A stretch of DNA of 64,000 bases, taken from NCBI RefSeq assembly GCF_000307855.1, contig NZ_AJLR01000045.1, positions 124,001-188,000 on the forward strand, given 5' to 3'. Positions within the stretch are counted from its first letter, which is position 1, and each line of letters opens with the position of its first letter. A program made the translations under genes and the position numbers. Positions 41,988-50,135 of the stretch are shown here, piece after piece. This DNA comes from Schinkia azotoformans LMG 9581 (GTDB lineage Bacteria; Bacillota; Bacilli; Bacillales; Bacillaceae_J). The notes beneath the pieces were generated by a model. It was given only the letters and a program-made list of their open reading frames with translations. It had not been told where the DNA came from and did not search any database.

Positions 41988-42770
41988 TTATTCAGCATAA
42001 GAGGCTTTATTTGGATCAAAACCAAATGACTCTGAGATTTCTTTTGCACATTTTAAAACAAATTGGCTGACTTCATCATCATGCATTTGGGGAACGAGTG
42101 GTGAAAAGCCGACAATTGTTAATGCACCCAACAACTCTTTTTTATAATCAAAAATAGGTACACTGAAGGACGAAACATGTTCTACTAATGGTTCATTTGA
42201 ATAAGAAAAATATGTATTGGAAATACTTTTTTGTTCCTCTTCAAATTCTTTTCGCTTATTTTCCGGAACTTTACTTAATTCTTTTAGTCTCCATTCCTTG
42301 ATATAGACTAATTCTTTAAATGTTGCAAATACTTTTCCAGAGGATGACATCAATGGAAGATGCGTGCCGATTTGTGCACCGATATTTAATCCGTAATTAG
42401 CGCTCCAAATATTGGCGATCACAGGACCATCGTGTGTCCAAACTGCTAACAGGGCAGTTAACGAGGTCTGCCGGCTGATTTCTTGTAAATAAGGTGCAAC
42501 TTTTCCGATAAGATCTTTACTTCCAGTTGCCGCTATACCATATTCAATTAATTTGCTGCCAAGGGTGAAAGTACCTTGTTTTTTATCACGATACAATAAG
42601 CCCAGTTGTGTCAAAGTATTTAAGTACTTGTAGAGATTACTCTTGGTAATGCCTGATAATTCCTGAATTTCATTAAATTTCAATGATTGTCCATGTTCGG
42701 CTATAAGATCTAATAGCTGAATTCCTGTTTGCAGGGACTGGATAACAGGCGCGTTTTTTTGACTTTCCAT
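41988..42770 (-). CDS. IclR-family transcriptional regulator of the gentisate cluster
   Basis: 260 residues. N-terminal winged helix (SLQTGIQLLDLIAEHGQSLK, FNEIQELSGITKSNLYKYLN) and C-terminal effector domain (LPLMSSSGKVFATF, FSYSNEPLVEHVSSFSVPIF). IclR proteins commonly regulate aromatic catabolism in answer to the substrate. ATG 42770 lies 7 bases after AAGGAG; the longer frame from 42791 would overlap that site. It is divergent from the FAH-dioxygenase-monooxygenase operon and next to the TRAP genes. Candidate binding sites with the pattern ATAGNGAAC-N3-GTTNNCTAT are at 42946 and 15934. Confidence 0.9.
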   Translation of the reverse strand: MESQKNAPVIQSLQTGIQLLDLIAEHGQSLKFNEIQELSGITKSNLYKYLNTLTQLGLLYRDKKQGTFTLGSKLIEYGIAATGSKDLIGKVAPYLQEISRQTSLTALLAVWTHDGPVIANIWSANYGLNIGAQIGTHLPLMSSSGKVFATFKELVYIKEWRLKELSKVPENKRKEFEEEQKSISNTYFSYSNEPLVEHVSSFSVPIFDYKKELLGALTIVGFSPLVPQMHDDEVSQFVLKCAKEISESFGFDPNKASYAE

Positions 42771-42907
42771 AAATTTCTCCTTTTTAATCATCCTTTAGTT
42801 TCATGTCATTATAACAAAAGAAAAAGTAATTAAAAATAAATTATTCAACCCTGTATTTTATGGATTTCAATAAATTCGATATATTTTATAAATTTTAAAT
42901 ATTTATG

Positions 42908-42936
42908 TTGACAAATATACGAGAAATATCTTACTA
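42908..42936 (+). promoter_or_regulatory. Promoter of the gentisate operon
   Basis: TTGACA (42908-42913), a 17-bp spacer and TTACTA (42931-42936), the same design as at 15882-15910. Confidence 0.6.
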
Positions 42937-42945
42937 TTTTCTCAA

Positions 42946-42966
42946 ATAGAGAACTTTGTTAACTAT
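42946..42966. promoter_or_regulatory. 21-bp imperfect inverted repeat, candidate IclR operator 2
   Basis: ATAGAGAAC-TTT-GTTAACTAT; the half-sites are complementary at 7 of 9 positions. It lies 10 bp after the -10 box, where a bound repressor would block transcription. Confidence 0.65.
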
Positions 42967-43007
42967 AAAGATAAAAAAGTTAATGGTAAGGGAGAGATGG
43001 ATTTACA

Positions 43008-43952
43008 ATGAAACTTATTACTTTCACACAAAACGGCGTACAAAGAATTGGTGCGCTGGAAGGTACAAAGGTTATTGATTTACATACAGCTTTTGTAGCA
43101 AAACTCCGTTCAGAAGGAAAGCTTCGTGCTAGCCAGATTGCAGACGCCTATATTCCGGCCACAGATATGAATGGCTTCCTGCAAGGTGGAGAGGAGAGCA
43201 TGGAGTTTGCAAAACAAGCTATTGAGTTTGCTTTAAATAATGAAAGCGCTATTTCGCTTGTTTTTGAAAAAAATGAAGTAAAATTGGAAGCTCCGGTACC
43301 GGCACCAGGCAAGATGATCTGCGTCGGCCATAATTATCGTGAACATATTTTAGAAATGAAGCGTGAAATCCCTGAATACCCGGTAGTATTCGCAAAATTT
43401 GCGAATACCGTTATTGGACCGGAGGACGATATCCCATTCTACCCAATCTCTAAAGATTTGGATTATGAAGCAGAATTTGCTTTCGTTATTGGGAAGCGGG
43501 CAAGAAATGTTTCACAAGCTGATGCCCTTGATTATGTAGCGGGCTATACGATTGTAAACGACGTAACTTATAGGGATATTCAACGGAGGACAATCCAATG
43601 GATGCAGGGGAAATCAGTGGATGGAACAGCACCAATGGGACCTTGCTTAATTACATCTGACGAGTTAACGAATCCATCTGGATTGGAAATTGTTCTCACC
43701 GTAAACGGAGAGGAACGACAACGTTCTAATACTCGTAATCTAGTATTCTCTGTTCAATATTTAGTAGAGTTTTTATCTAACTTAATGACGCTTGAACCGG
43801 GTGATGTGATCTTAACAGGAACTCCTGGTGGTGTAGGGGTGGCTATGAACCCGCCCGTATTCCTAAAAGATGGTGATACCGTTCGCATTGAAGTAGATGG
43901 AGTTGGTGCTTTAGAAAACAAAGTAAAGGAAGTAAGCCAGGTTTTAGTATAA
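43008..43952 (+). CDS. FAH-family hydrolase of the gentisate cluster
   Basis: 314 residues, colinear with and highly similar to 15994-16944. Conserved parts are KMICVGHNYREHILEMKREI, metal ligands in LDYEAEFAFVIGKRA, NDVTYRDIQRRTIQWMQGKS, and LTGTPGGVGVAMNPP. It is expected to hydrolyse maleylpyruvate or fumarylpyruvate to pyruvate plus maleate or fumarate. ATG 43008 follows AAGGGAGAG. First gene of FAH - gentisate dioxygenase - monooxygenase. With two such paralogues, one may act on the cis and one on the trans isomer; this is speculation. Confidence 0.85.
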   Translation: MKLITFTQNGVQRIGALEGTKVIDLHTAFVAKLRSEGKLRASQIADAYIPATDMNGFLQGGEESMEFAKQAIEFALNNESAISLVFEKNEVKLEAPVPAPGKMICVGHNYREHILEMKREIPEYPVVFAKFANTVIGPEDDIPFYPISKDLDYEAEFAFVIGKRARNVSQADALDYVAGYTIVNDVTYRDIQRRTIQWMQGKSVDGTAPMGPCLITSDELTNPSGLEIVLTVNGEERQRSNTRNLVFSVQYLVEFLSNLMTLEPGDVILTGTPGGVGVAMNPPVFLKDGDTVRIEVDGVGALENKVKEVSQVLV

Positions 43953-43981
43953 AAACAATAAACAAATGAGGTGGAAACGAA

Positions 43982-45094
43982 ATGGCTGAGAAAAATGATT
44001 TCTTTAATAGTATAGAAGTCCGTGATTTTACCCGTGATATTGCACAGTATAATTTAGGGCCGTTATGGGATGCGATTCCGGACTTAATGAAAAAGGAACC
44101 AACGCCACAGGCTGAGGCTTATCTTTGGAAATATGATCTGCTTAAGAAAAAATTAGTAGAGGCAACTAAAATTTTCACGCCTGAACGCGGCGGTGAACGC
44201 CGGGCGATTTATTTTCAAAATCCAGGGCTTACATACAGACAGCCTTGGGGTTGGGCATCGGCAACACAAACACTTTATGCAGCGATTCAGTTAATTTTAC
44301 CTGGTGAAACAGCTCCGTCGCATCGACATGTTCAAAATGCGCTTCGATATATTATCGAAGGCGAGGGCGCCTATACAATCGTTCAAGGACAACGAGTCTT
44401 CATGGAACGTGGTGATTATTTAATCACACCAGGCGGGCTGTGGCATGGACATGGTCATCCAGGTGATGAGCCAATGATTTGGATGGACTGCCTTGATATC
44501 CCGACGGTCTTCCATCTTGGTGGAACGTTTTTTGAGAACCATCCAGACCATCTAGAAAAGCCGAGTGTGCCTGATAACTATACAGCACAGCGCTATGAAG
44601 GTGGAATGGTACGTCCAATTTCCGATCGCTATCCACAAATTGCTCCCGTTGGTGCCTATAAGTGGAATGCAACAGAAGCAGCTCTTGCTGGACTTAGCCG
44701 TTTTGAGCCAGACCCATGTGATGGATATGCGGTTGAATATATTAATCCGTCAAACGGAGCAACGGCTAACCCAACAATTGGCGCATGGATGCAAAAGCTT
44801 CCAGCGAATTTCCATGGTAAGGCACATCGTCATACACATTCTTCGATTTACCATGTTCATGAAGGATCAGGCTATACGATTATTAATGGCGTTCGTTTTG
44901 ACTGGGAGAAAGGGGACTTCTTCGTTGTACCGAATTATGCATGGCATGAACATGTGGCATCAGAGGACAGCTACCTATTCTCTTGCAATGATCTGCCAAT
45001 CATTGAGAAATTTAATTTGGAACGCAAGGAAGAGTACGAGAAGAATAATGGTTTCCAAACCGTTACAGGTGAATTTAAAGCATTACTGAGTTAA
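43982..45094 (+). CDS. Gentisate 1,2-dioxygenase (bicupin)
   Basis: 370 residues with two cupin domains. The first has PSHRHVQNALRYIIEGEGAY (His114, His116 as iron ligands) and LITPGGLWHGHGHPG. The second has HRHTHSSIYHVHEGSGYTII and PNYAWHEH. Length, the Arg/Trp-rich PGLTYRQPWGWASATQTL segment and the position between an FAH hydrolase and an FAD monooxygenase support gentisate as substrate. It opens the ring between C1 and C2 to maleylpyruvate using Fe(II). Salicylate or 1-hydroxy-2-naphthoate dioxygenase are close relatives. Confidence 0.9.
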   Translation: MAEKNDFFNSIEVRDFTRDIAQYNLGPLWDAIPDLMKKEPTPQAEAYLWKYDLLKKKLVEATKIFTPERGGERRAIYFQNPGLTYRQPWGWASATQTLYAAIQLILPGETAPSHRHVQNALRYIIEGEGAYTIVQGQRVFMERGDYLITPGGLWHGHGHPGDEPMIWMDCLDIPTVFHLGGTFFENHPDHLEKPSVPDNYTAQRYEGGMVRPISDRYPQIAPVGAYKWNATEAALAGLSRFEPDPCDGYAVEYINPSNGATANPTIGAWMQKLPANFHGKAHRHTHSSIYHVHEGSGYTIINGVRFDWEKGDFFVVPNYAWHEHVASEDSYLFSCNDLPIIEKFNLERKEEYEKNNGFQTVTGEFKALLS

Positions 45095-45145
45095 CAGTAC
45101 ATTCGTGTGATTGAAAATTTTAATAATATAAAAAAGGGGTGTACC

Positions 45146-46327
45146 ATGGAAAAAAATAATTTATTGATCGTTGGTGGTGGTATTGGAGGCCTTGCTGCAG
45201 CTCTTGCAGCATCTGAAGCAGGAATTCCTTCAACGGTGTTTGAACAAGCACCTGAATTTGGTGAAGTTGGAGCAGGACTCCAATTAGGTCCCAATGCCTT
45301 AGCAGTACTTGACCGGTTTGGTGTTTTAGATGAAATTAAAAAAGTGGCTGTTTTTCCAAAACGTCTCGTATTAAGAGACATCCATACCGGTGCTGAAGCG
45401 GCTACCCTTGATTTGGGAGAAAAGTTCCAAGAGCGTTATCAATATCCATATATCGTTATGCACCGATCAGATTTACACAGAATTTTATTAGAAGGTTGTA
45501 AGAAAGATGGCAATATCCAGTTTAAAACAAACCAACAAATTCAAACAGCTGAGCAAACAGAAATGGGAGTCGTCATAACAAATCAAGATGGTGATAAGTT
45601 TTTAGGAGACGCAGTCATCGGAGCGGATGGAATTAAATCCAATATTCGAAAACTGATGAGTGTTGATGATACTGTACCTTCAGAATATGTGGCCTACCGC
45701 GGTACAGTTCCTGCCGAAGAAGTAAGAGGTGAAGCCAACTTCGACGATGTAATCATGTGGATTGGACCTAACTTGCACTTGGTACAGTACCCAGTTCGCG
45801 GCGGTAAATTATACAATATCGTAGTTGTATTTAAGACTTACGATTACCAAGAAGGTAAAGATTGGGGAACACCTGAGGAAATGGAAAAACGCTTTCTTGG
45901 TGCGCATGAAGATGCTCAAACGATGCTTCGATTTATTGAGCGTCAATTTAAGTGGCCAATGTATGACAGAAATCCAATCCAAAATTGGACAAAAGGAAAG
46001 ATTACATTATTAGGTGATGCAGCCCATCCAATGCTTCAATACTTAGCCCAAGGAGGAGTGCAAGCGCTTGAAGATGCTTCCTACCTTGCAGATATGTTAA
46101 TCAAGTATCCGAATGAGTATGAAAAAGCATTCCTAGAATACCAAGCGGAACGTCAACCAAGATCTGCCAGAGTACAAACAAGCGCACGTTCATGGGGTGG
46201 AATCATCCATGCCGAAGACCCAACTGCCATTCTTTTAAGAAAAACAATCTTTGAAGCTAGAACTCCATTTGATTATGAAGTATGTGACTGGATTTACGGT
46301 GGACATAAAGTTCCGTTAAAAAAATAA
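45146..46327 (+). CDS. FAD-dependent monooxygenase, probable 3-hydroxybenzoate 6-hydroxylase
   Basis: 393 residues of class A flavoprotein hydroxylase: dinucleotide motif LLIVGGGIGGLAAALAAS, DG motif VIGADGIKSNIR, and FAD-ribityl motif ITLLGDAAHPMLQYLAQGG. PHBH-fold enzymes with GDAAHPMLQYLAQG are typical of 3-hydroxybenzoate 6-hydroxylases and salicylate hydroxylases. Next to gentisate dioxygenase, para-hydroxylation of 3-hydroxybenzoate to gentisate with NADH is the best fit; salicylate 5-hydroxylation is less likely for this fold. ATG 45146 follows AAGGGGTG. Confidence 0.85.
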   Translation: MEKNNLLIVGGGIGGLAAALAASEAGIPSTVFEQAPEFGEVGAGLQLGPNALAVLDRFGVLDEIKKVAVFPKRLVLRDIHTGAEAATLDLGEKFQERYQYPYIVMHRSDLHRILLEGCKKDGNIQFKTNQQIQTAEQTEMGVVITNQDGDKFLGDAVIGADGIKSNIRKLMSVDDTVPSEYVAYRGTVPAEEVRGEANFDDVIMWIGPNLHLVQYPVRGGKLYNIVVVFKTYDYQEGKDWGTPEEMEKRFLGAHEDAQTMLRFIERQFKWPMYDRNPIQNWTKGKITLLGDAAHPMLQYLAQGGVQALEDASYLADMLIKYPNEYEKAFLEYQAERQPRSARVQTSARSWGGIIHAEDPTAILLRKTIFEARTPFDYEVCDWIYGGHKVPLKK

Positions 46328-46344
46328 AGTATTTTAAAGTAATA

Positions 46345-46382
46345 GGCTGACCCCTAGTTTCGGAGTCAGCTTATTTTTCATT
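46345..46382 (+). terminator. Intrinsic terminator after the gentisate operon
   Basis: AGGCTGACCCC-TAGTTTC-GGAGTCAGCTT followed by ATTTTT. Confidence 0.75.
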
Positions 46383-46459
46383 TTTAAATAATAAACTTAT
46401 AATAAAAATAGAATATAATATGGAGAAATATTTACCGACAAACTAAGGTGGAGAGCGCA

Positions 46460-46819
46460 TTGGAACAAATGGATTCAGAGAAAGTAATCATAGTTGAAGG
46501 AAAATCAGATAAGAAAAAAATCGAGCCATTGATCCGTGATTCAGTTGAAATTATTTGTACAAATGGAACGGTAAGCGCCCAGAAAATTGAAGAGCTCGTT
46601 GACGAATTTGACCTCGATAATAAAGATGTCTATATATTAGCCGATGCTGATTATGCCGGGGAAAAACTAAGAAAACAACTAAAAAGAGAGCTTCCAAATG
46701 CAAATCATATCTATATTGATAAAGTATATCGTGAGGTAGCGACCACCCCTGAATACCAGCTGGCAACAGCTTTGCTTAGCAAAAACATAAATGTAGATCC
46801 AAAATTTCTAATTAAATGA
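46460..46819 (+). CDS. yusF: Small Toprim-domain protein (YusF-like)
   Basis: 119 residues, a lone Toprim domain: VIIVEGKSDKKKIEPLI with the catalytic Glu, and VYILADADYAGEKLRKQLKR with the DxD pair. Toprim folds make or cut nucleic-acid phosphodiester bonds; this short form has no known substrate. I use TTG 46460, seven bases after GGTGGAG; ATG 46469 is an alternative. It is followed by the thioredoxin-like yusE, as in B. subtilis. Confidence 0.88.
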   Translation: MEQMDSEKVIIVEGKSDKKKIEPLIRDSVEIICTNGTVSAQKIEELVDEFDLDNKDVYILADADYAGEKLRKQLKRELPNANHIYIDKVYREVATTPEYQLATALLSKNINVDPKFLIK

Positions 46820-46831
46820 GGCTTAGTAAAA

Positions 46832-47140
46832 ATGAATGAGGTTAAACCTGAACAATGGCAACAATTTTTGACAATGGATGGAGTGCAATTCATTTATTTT
46901 TATACACCGATGTGCGGCACGTGCCAATTAGCAAGTAAAATGCTTGAAGTCGTGAACGAAACCATCTCATCTTTACAAATTAATAAATGCAACCTGAACT
47001 ATTTTCCAGCTATTGCCGCCGAGTACGAAATCGAAAGTGTCCCTTGTTTAACAATATGGGAGGATAGTCAGATTGTCGAAAAAATATATGCGTTTAAGTC
47101 CGTAACGTACGTCTATGATATTGTGAATAGCTACTTATAA
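46832..47140 (+). CDS. yusE: Thioredoxin-like protein (YusE-like)
   Basis: 102 residues. The active site is YTPMCGTCQLASKML, with CGTC instead of the CGPC of thioredoxin; the cis-Pro part is SVPCLTIWEDSQIVEKIYAF. It probably acts as a cytoplasmic thiol oxidoreductase, or in CoA/bacillithiol reduction; targets are unknown. It lies 12 bp after yusF. Terminator at 47148. Confidence 0.88.
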   Translation: MNEVKPEQWQQFLTMDGVQFIYFYTPMCGTCQLASKMLEVVNETISSLQINKCNLNYFPAIAAEYEIESVPCLTIWEDSQIVEKIYAFKSVTYVYDIVNSYL

Positions 47141-47147
47141 TTTTGTG

Positions 47148-47180
47148 TCCTTCATACGAGTGGTGAAGGGCTTTTTCGTG
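47148..47180 (+). terminator. Intrinsic terminator
   Basis: TCCTTCA pairs with TGAAGGG around TACGAGTGG, then CTTTTT. Confidence 0.6.
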
Positions 47181-47255
47181 TTTGTGGAAAAAAGTTTTGG
47201 TCCCAGGGCACCTTAATTTATGTTATAAAGAGTGAAGCGGGAAAAATTCGAGTAT

Positions 47256-47282
47256 ACCCAAAAAATAAAAAGAGCATTCGAA
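47256..47282 (+). promoter_or_regulatory. SigI-type autoregulatory promoter
   Basis: ACCCAAAA at 47256 and CGAA at 47279-47282 are about 19 bp apart. This is the known SigI pattern (CCCC/CCCA at -35, CGAA at -10). It lies 26 bp before sigI. Confidence 0.6.
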
Positions 47283-47307
47283 TGTATATAGGGATCGAGG
47301 TGGAAAC

Positions 47308-48060
47308 ATGAGGCCTTTACGTATAAAATCATGGTTCAAAAATAAGCTTTCAAAATCAGATGGGGAAATTGAAAATCTGGTTTTAAAAGCACAAAGCGGA
47401 GATGAGCGGATACGTCACAATCTTCTTGAGCAATACAAGCCATTTGTGAAAAAAGTCGTATCTAAAGCGTGCAAACGATATATTTCCGAATCCATGGACG
47501 AATATAGTATCGGTTTACTTGCTCTGAATGAGGCCATTGACCAGTTTAATCAAGAGCAAGGCGGTAAATTTCTATCCTTTGCAAGTATCGTCATTAATAG
47601 AAGGATAATCGATCATATTCGTAAAGAAAGCAGACATAATCATATCCTTTTTTCAGATGAAGAGGACGAGGAAGGTAATATTCAGGAAAATTATATAGAA
47701 CGAAAAACCTCTTTAGAAAAATACGTCATGGAAGAAGAACGTAAAAAGAGGGTAGAGGAAATAAAAGATTATCAACAGCTGCTGTTTAGTTATGGAATCA
47801 CCTTTGAGGTGCTAAGCAGCGAATGCCCGAAACATATTGATGCAAGGGAAAACGCCAAAATTGTTGCTAAAACGATTGCCGATGATGTCGGACTACGGGG
47901 TGCATTAGTAGAAAAAAAGCGGTTGCCGATTAAGGAGCTCGAAGAACGGGTCTCGTGCAGCCGAAAAACGATTGAACGGAATCGAAAGTATATTATTGCT
48001 ATCGCTTTAATCTATATTGGAGAGTTTAATGCACTAAAATCATATATCGCACCTGAGTAG
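47308..48060 (+). CDS. sigI: RNA polymerase sigma factor SigI
   Basis: 250 residues. Sigma-70 region 2 is seen in EQYKPFVKKVVSKACKRYIS, then AIDQFNQEQGGKFLSFASIV with INRRIIDHIRKESRH. The C-terminal SigI-specific domain has LRGALVEKKRLPIKELEERV, then SCSRKTIERNRKYIIAIALI. It directs transcription of heat-shock and cell-wall genes in Bacillus. ATG 47308 follows GGATCGAGGTGG. It is followed by its anti-sigma gene rsgI. Confidence 0.95.
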   Translation: MRPLRIKSWFKNKLSKSDGEIENLVLKAQSGDERIRHNLLEQYKPFVKKVVSKACKRYISESMDEYSIGLLALNEAIDQFNQEQGGKFLSFASIVINRRIIDHIRKESRHNHILFSDEEDEEGNIQENYIERKTSLEKYVMEEERKKRVEEIKDYQQLLFSYGITFEVLSSECPKHIDARENAKIVAKTIADDVGLRGALVEKKRLPIKELEERVSCSRKTIERNRKYIIAIALIYIGEFNALKSYIAPE

Positions 48061-48077
48061 GGGGGGGACTCACACTA

Positions 48078-49331
48078 ATGAATCAAGGAATTGTTATGGA
48101 GATAAAAAATAAAAAAGCGATTGTTTTAACAAAAGAAGGTGCTTTCGAAACAGTCTCTCTAAAGAAAGGGCAACATGTTGAAATTGGCTCGGAAATTGAT
48201 ATCCCAGTATCTAAAATATATTTCAACTCCAATACAAAACGGATTTCAACGATCGTAGCAGTAGCAGCCGTTCTTGTTTTATTCTTCACTCAATATCCGT
48301 TTTTACAGAATAGTAATTTAGCAGTAGCAGCCTATGTAGGATTAGACATTAACCCAAGCATCGAAGTTGGAGTTAATGAAAAGTTGAATGTTGTTGAGGT
48401 CATTCCAATTAATAATGATGGAAAAATAATCGTCGATCAAATCGCTGACGACTACCGCAATAGACCTCTATCCAAATTCATTGACGACACGCTTGAACTA
48501 GCAAAAGCGGATGGATATTTAACGGAAAATAAAGATGTTCTACTAACAACAACAACAATAAATAAGGACGCCCAAGTAGAAATCGAAGAGAAAGTGAATG
48601 TAATAAAAAAGGAAATTGAACAAAGAGGAGTAGTCGTCACTACATTAAAAGGTGACGAAAATACACGAAAAGAAGCGAAAGACTTAGGGGTTTCGACAGG
48701 CAAGTATGTGATTTACAAGGAATCTAAAGAGACCTTAACAATTGAGGAAACGAAAGAGTTATCAGTCACACAAATCTATGAAAAACTAGACAAGGGTAAA
48801 AAGCAAAAAGATATAGAAAAGAAGAACAGTAAAATAGAGAAAAATAATAAAGAAGAGAAAAATAATAAACAAGAAAAAATGAATAAAGAAACTAAAAATG
48901 AACAAAAAGCTGGCAATAAACAGTGGAAATTTGAGGATAAAAAGAACAATAGAAACATAGACAATGTCCCTGTCAAAGCTGATAAAAACACTGATCATAA
49001 CAAGGAAAGTGATCTCAATAATGAGCCCCCCGGCAAAAGCAAGGTAAAGGAAAAGGAAAATAATAGAGGCTACGAGAAAGCGAATAAAAATAGAGCTGAA
49101 GATGAAGACAAAGACAGTCCTCCTAGAAATGAAAAATATTATAATAAAATAATAGAATCCCGCGATGACCATTCATCAAAAAACAAAAAGGAGTACTCTG
49201 GAAAACACGAAGATTACCAAAGGTCCATCAAAGATAAAAAAGAAGATAAACAAGACGACAAAAAATCAACAGATAATGATAATAGAGATAAGCAAAAAGA
49301 TAAATATAATGGCGACAAAAAGGAAAATTAG
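48078..49331 (+). CDS. rsgI: Anti-sigma-I factor RsgI
   Basis: 417 residues. N-terminal cytoplasmic SigI-binding domain (1-55; GIVMEIKNKKAIVLTKEGAF), one membrane helix (~57-75), then the extracellular domain VAAYVGLDINPSIEVGVN. In this family the Asn-Pro bond in DINPSIE is cleaved by itself, preparing regulated proteolysis that frees SigI. Residues ~245-417 are a low-complexity tail of Lys, Asn, Glu and Asp, longer than in many relatives and probably disordered, passing through the wall. ATG 48078 is preceded by AGGGGGGG. Confidence 0.93.
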   Translation: MNQGIVMEIKNKKAIVLTKEGAFETVSLKKGQHVEIGSEIDIPVSKIYFNSNTKRISTIVAVAAVLVLFFTQYPFLQNSNLAVAAYVGLDINPSIEVGVNEKLNVVEVIPINNDGKIIVDQIADDYRNRPLSKFIDDTLELAKADGYLTENKDVLLTTTTINKDAQVEIEEKVNVIKKEIEQRGVVVTTLKGDENTRKEAKDLGVSTGKYVIYKESKETLTIEETKELSVTQIYEKLDKGKKQKDIEKKNSKIEKNNKEEKNNKQEKMNKETKNEQKAGNKQWKFEDKKNNRNIDNVPVKADKNTDHNKESDLNNEPPGKSKVKEKENNRGYEKANKNRAEDEDKDSPPRNEKYYNKIIESRDDHSSKNKKEYSGKHEDYQRSIKDKKEDKQDDKKSTDNDNRDKQKDKYNGDKKEN

Positions 49332-49352
49332 ACAATATTTCCCGGTAAATAA

Positions 49353-49397
49353 AGACAAACATTACTATCGACAGTAAAGTTTGTCTTTTTTTGATGT
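49353..49397 (+). terminator. Intrinsic terminator after rsgI
   Basis: AAAGACAAACATTACT pairs with AGTAAAGTTTGTCTTT around ATCGAC, then a T-run. Confidence 0.85.
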
Positions 49398-49496
49398 TAA
49401 AAACTTTGTGATTGTCGAACTAATATTCAAGGGAAATTCCTGTCCATAGAGAATACGTAAAAGGAGGGGAAAATGCGTTGAATAGGGTGTGAAGAA

Positions 49497-49853
49497 ATGG
49501 GAGATAAGGAATTTAATAAAGCGTTGTTTGATTTTATTAGTTGCCTAAAGTATGCTTCTCATGTTGTGCCTTTACTGGAAAATGAAAGTTTATCAGTAAA
49601 GTTTTGTTCACCTGACTACAATGGGATTACGATGTTCATTAATAAACAGGATGTCTGGCTTGATTATAAAAATTCCGAGAGGCCGTCGTTAATCATTAGC
49701 GGTGATGTCTCGAGCCTATTAGAACTTGTAGAAGGCAGAACAAGGCTACAGGTTCTAAAAAAAAGAGGGGAAATAAATGTTAAAGGAAAGTTCCGCAACA
49801 TTTTAAAATTGGAGTCGCTAATCTATTGTTGTTCATTTGCAAAAACTTCCTAA
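49497..49853 (+). CDS. yusD: SCP2 sterol-carrier-like protein (YusD-like)
   Basis: 118 residues. The pattern matches a small SCP2-type lipid-binding domain: ITMFINKQDVWLDYKNSERP, SLIISGDVSSLLELVEGRTR, LQVLKKRGEINVKGKFRNIL. The role is unknown. Its place before the methionine transporter matches yusD in B. subtilis, where it directly precedes metN; here an S-box and metY are in between. The spacing of GGTGTGAAG to ATG is adequate. Confidence 0.75.
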   Translation: MGDKEFNKALFDFISCLKYASHVVPLLENESLSVKFCSPDYNGITMFINKQDVWLDYKNSERPSLIISGDVSSLLELVEGRTRLQVLKKRGEINVKGKFRNILKLESLIYCCSFAKTS

Positions 49854-49932
49854 AAAGATTAAAAAAGTATTTGACACAGCCTAAAAACGGTGATAGGATT
49901 ACGTTAATCAAATATTACAAATTTTATAAGTT

Positions 49933-50038
49933 TTCTTATCCAGAGAGGTGGAGGGACTGGCCCTATGAAGCCCGGCAACCGATTTTTTATAAAACACGGT
50001 GCCAATTCCAACAGAGTATATTGCTCTGAAAGATAAGT
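49933..50038 (+). ncRNA. SAM-I (S-box) riboswitch of metY
   Basis: CTTATCCAGAGAGGTGGAGG, CCCTATGAAGCCCGGCAACC, then CGGTGCCAATTCC and the closing AGATAAG. This is the full S-box core, including the kink-turn and the SAM pocket. SAM binding allows the terminator at 50056 to form and shuts off the gene. Confidence 0.96.
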
Positions 50039-50055
50039 AGAGAGTTTGACTATAG

Positions 50056-50087
50056 ACCCCTCTTCTTATCCGAAGAGGGGTTTTCTG
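50056..50087 (+). terminator. S-box terminator before metY
   Basis: CCCCTCTTC-TTATCC-GAAGAGGGG followed by TTTT. Confidence 0.9.
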
Positions 50088-50135
50088 ATTTACCTAAACA
50101 AGACATTATTAAAAATAAAAAAGGGGTTGTTTGTA

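Noticed and set aside
48776-49172. Long minus-strand open frames rich in Phe, Leu and Ser
   Set aside because: They are antisense shadows of the low-complexity Lys/Glu/Asn tail of RsgI and have no start signals.
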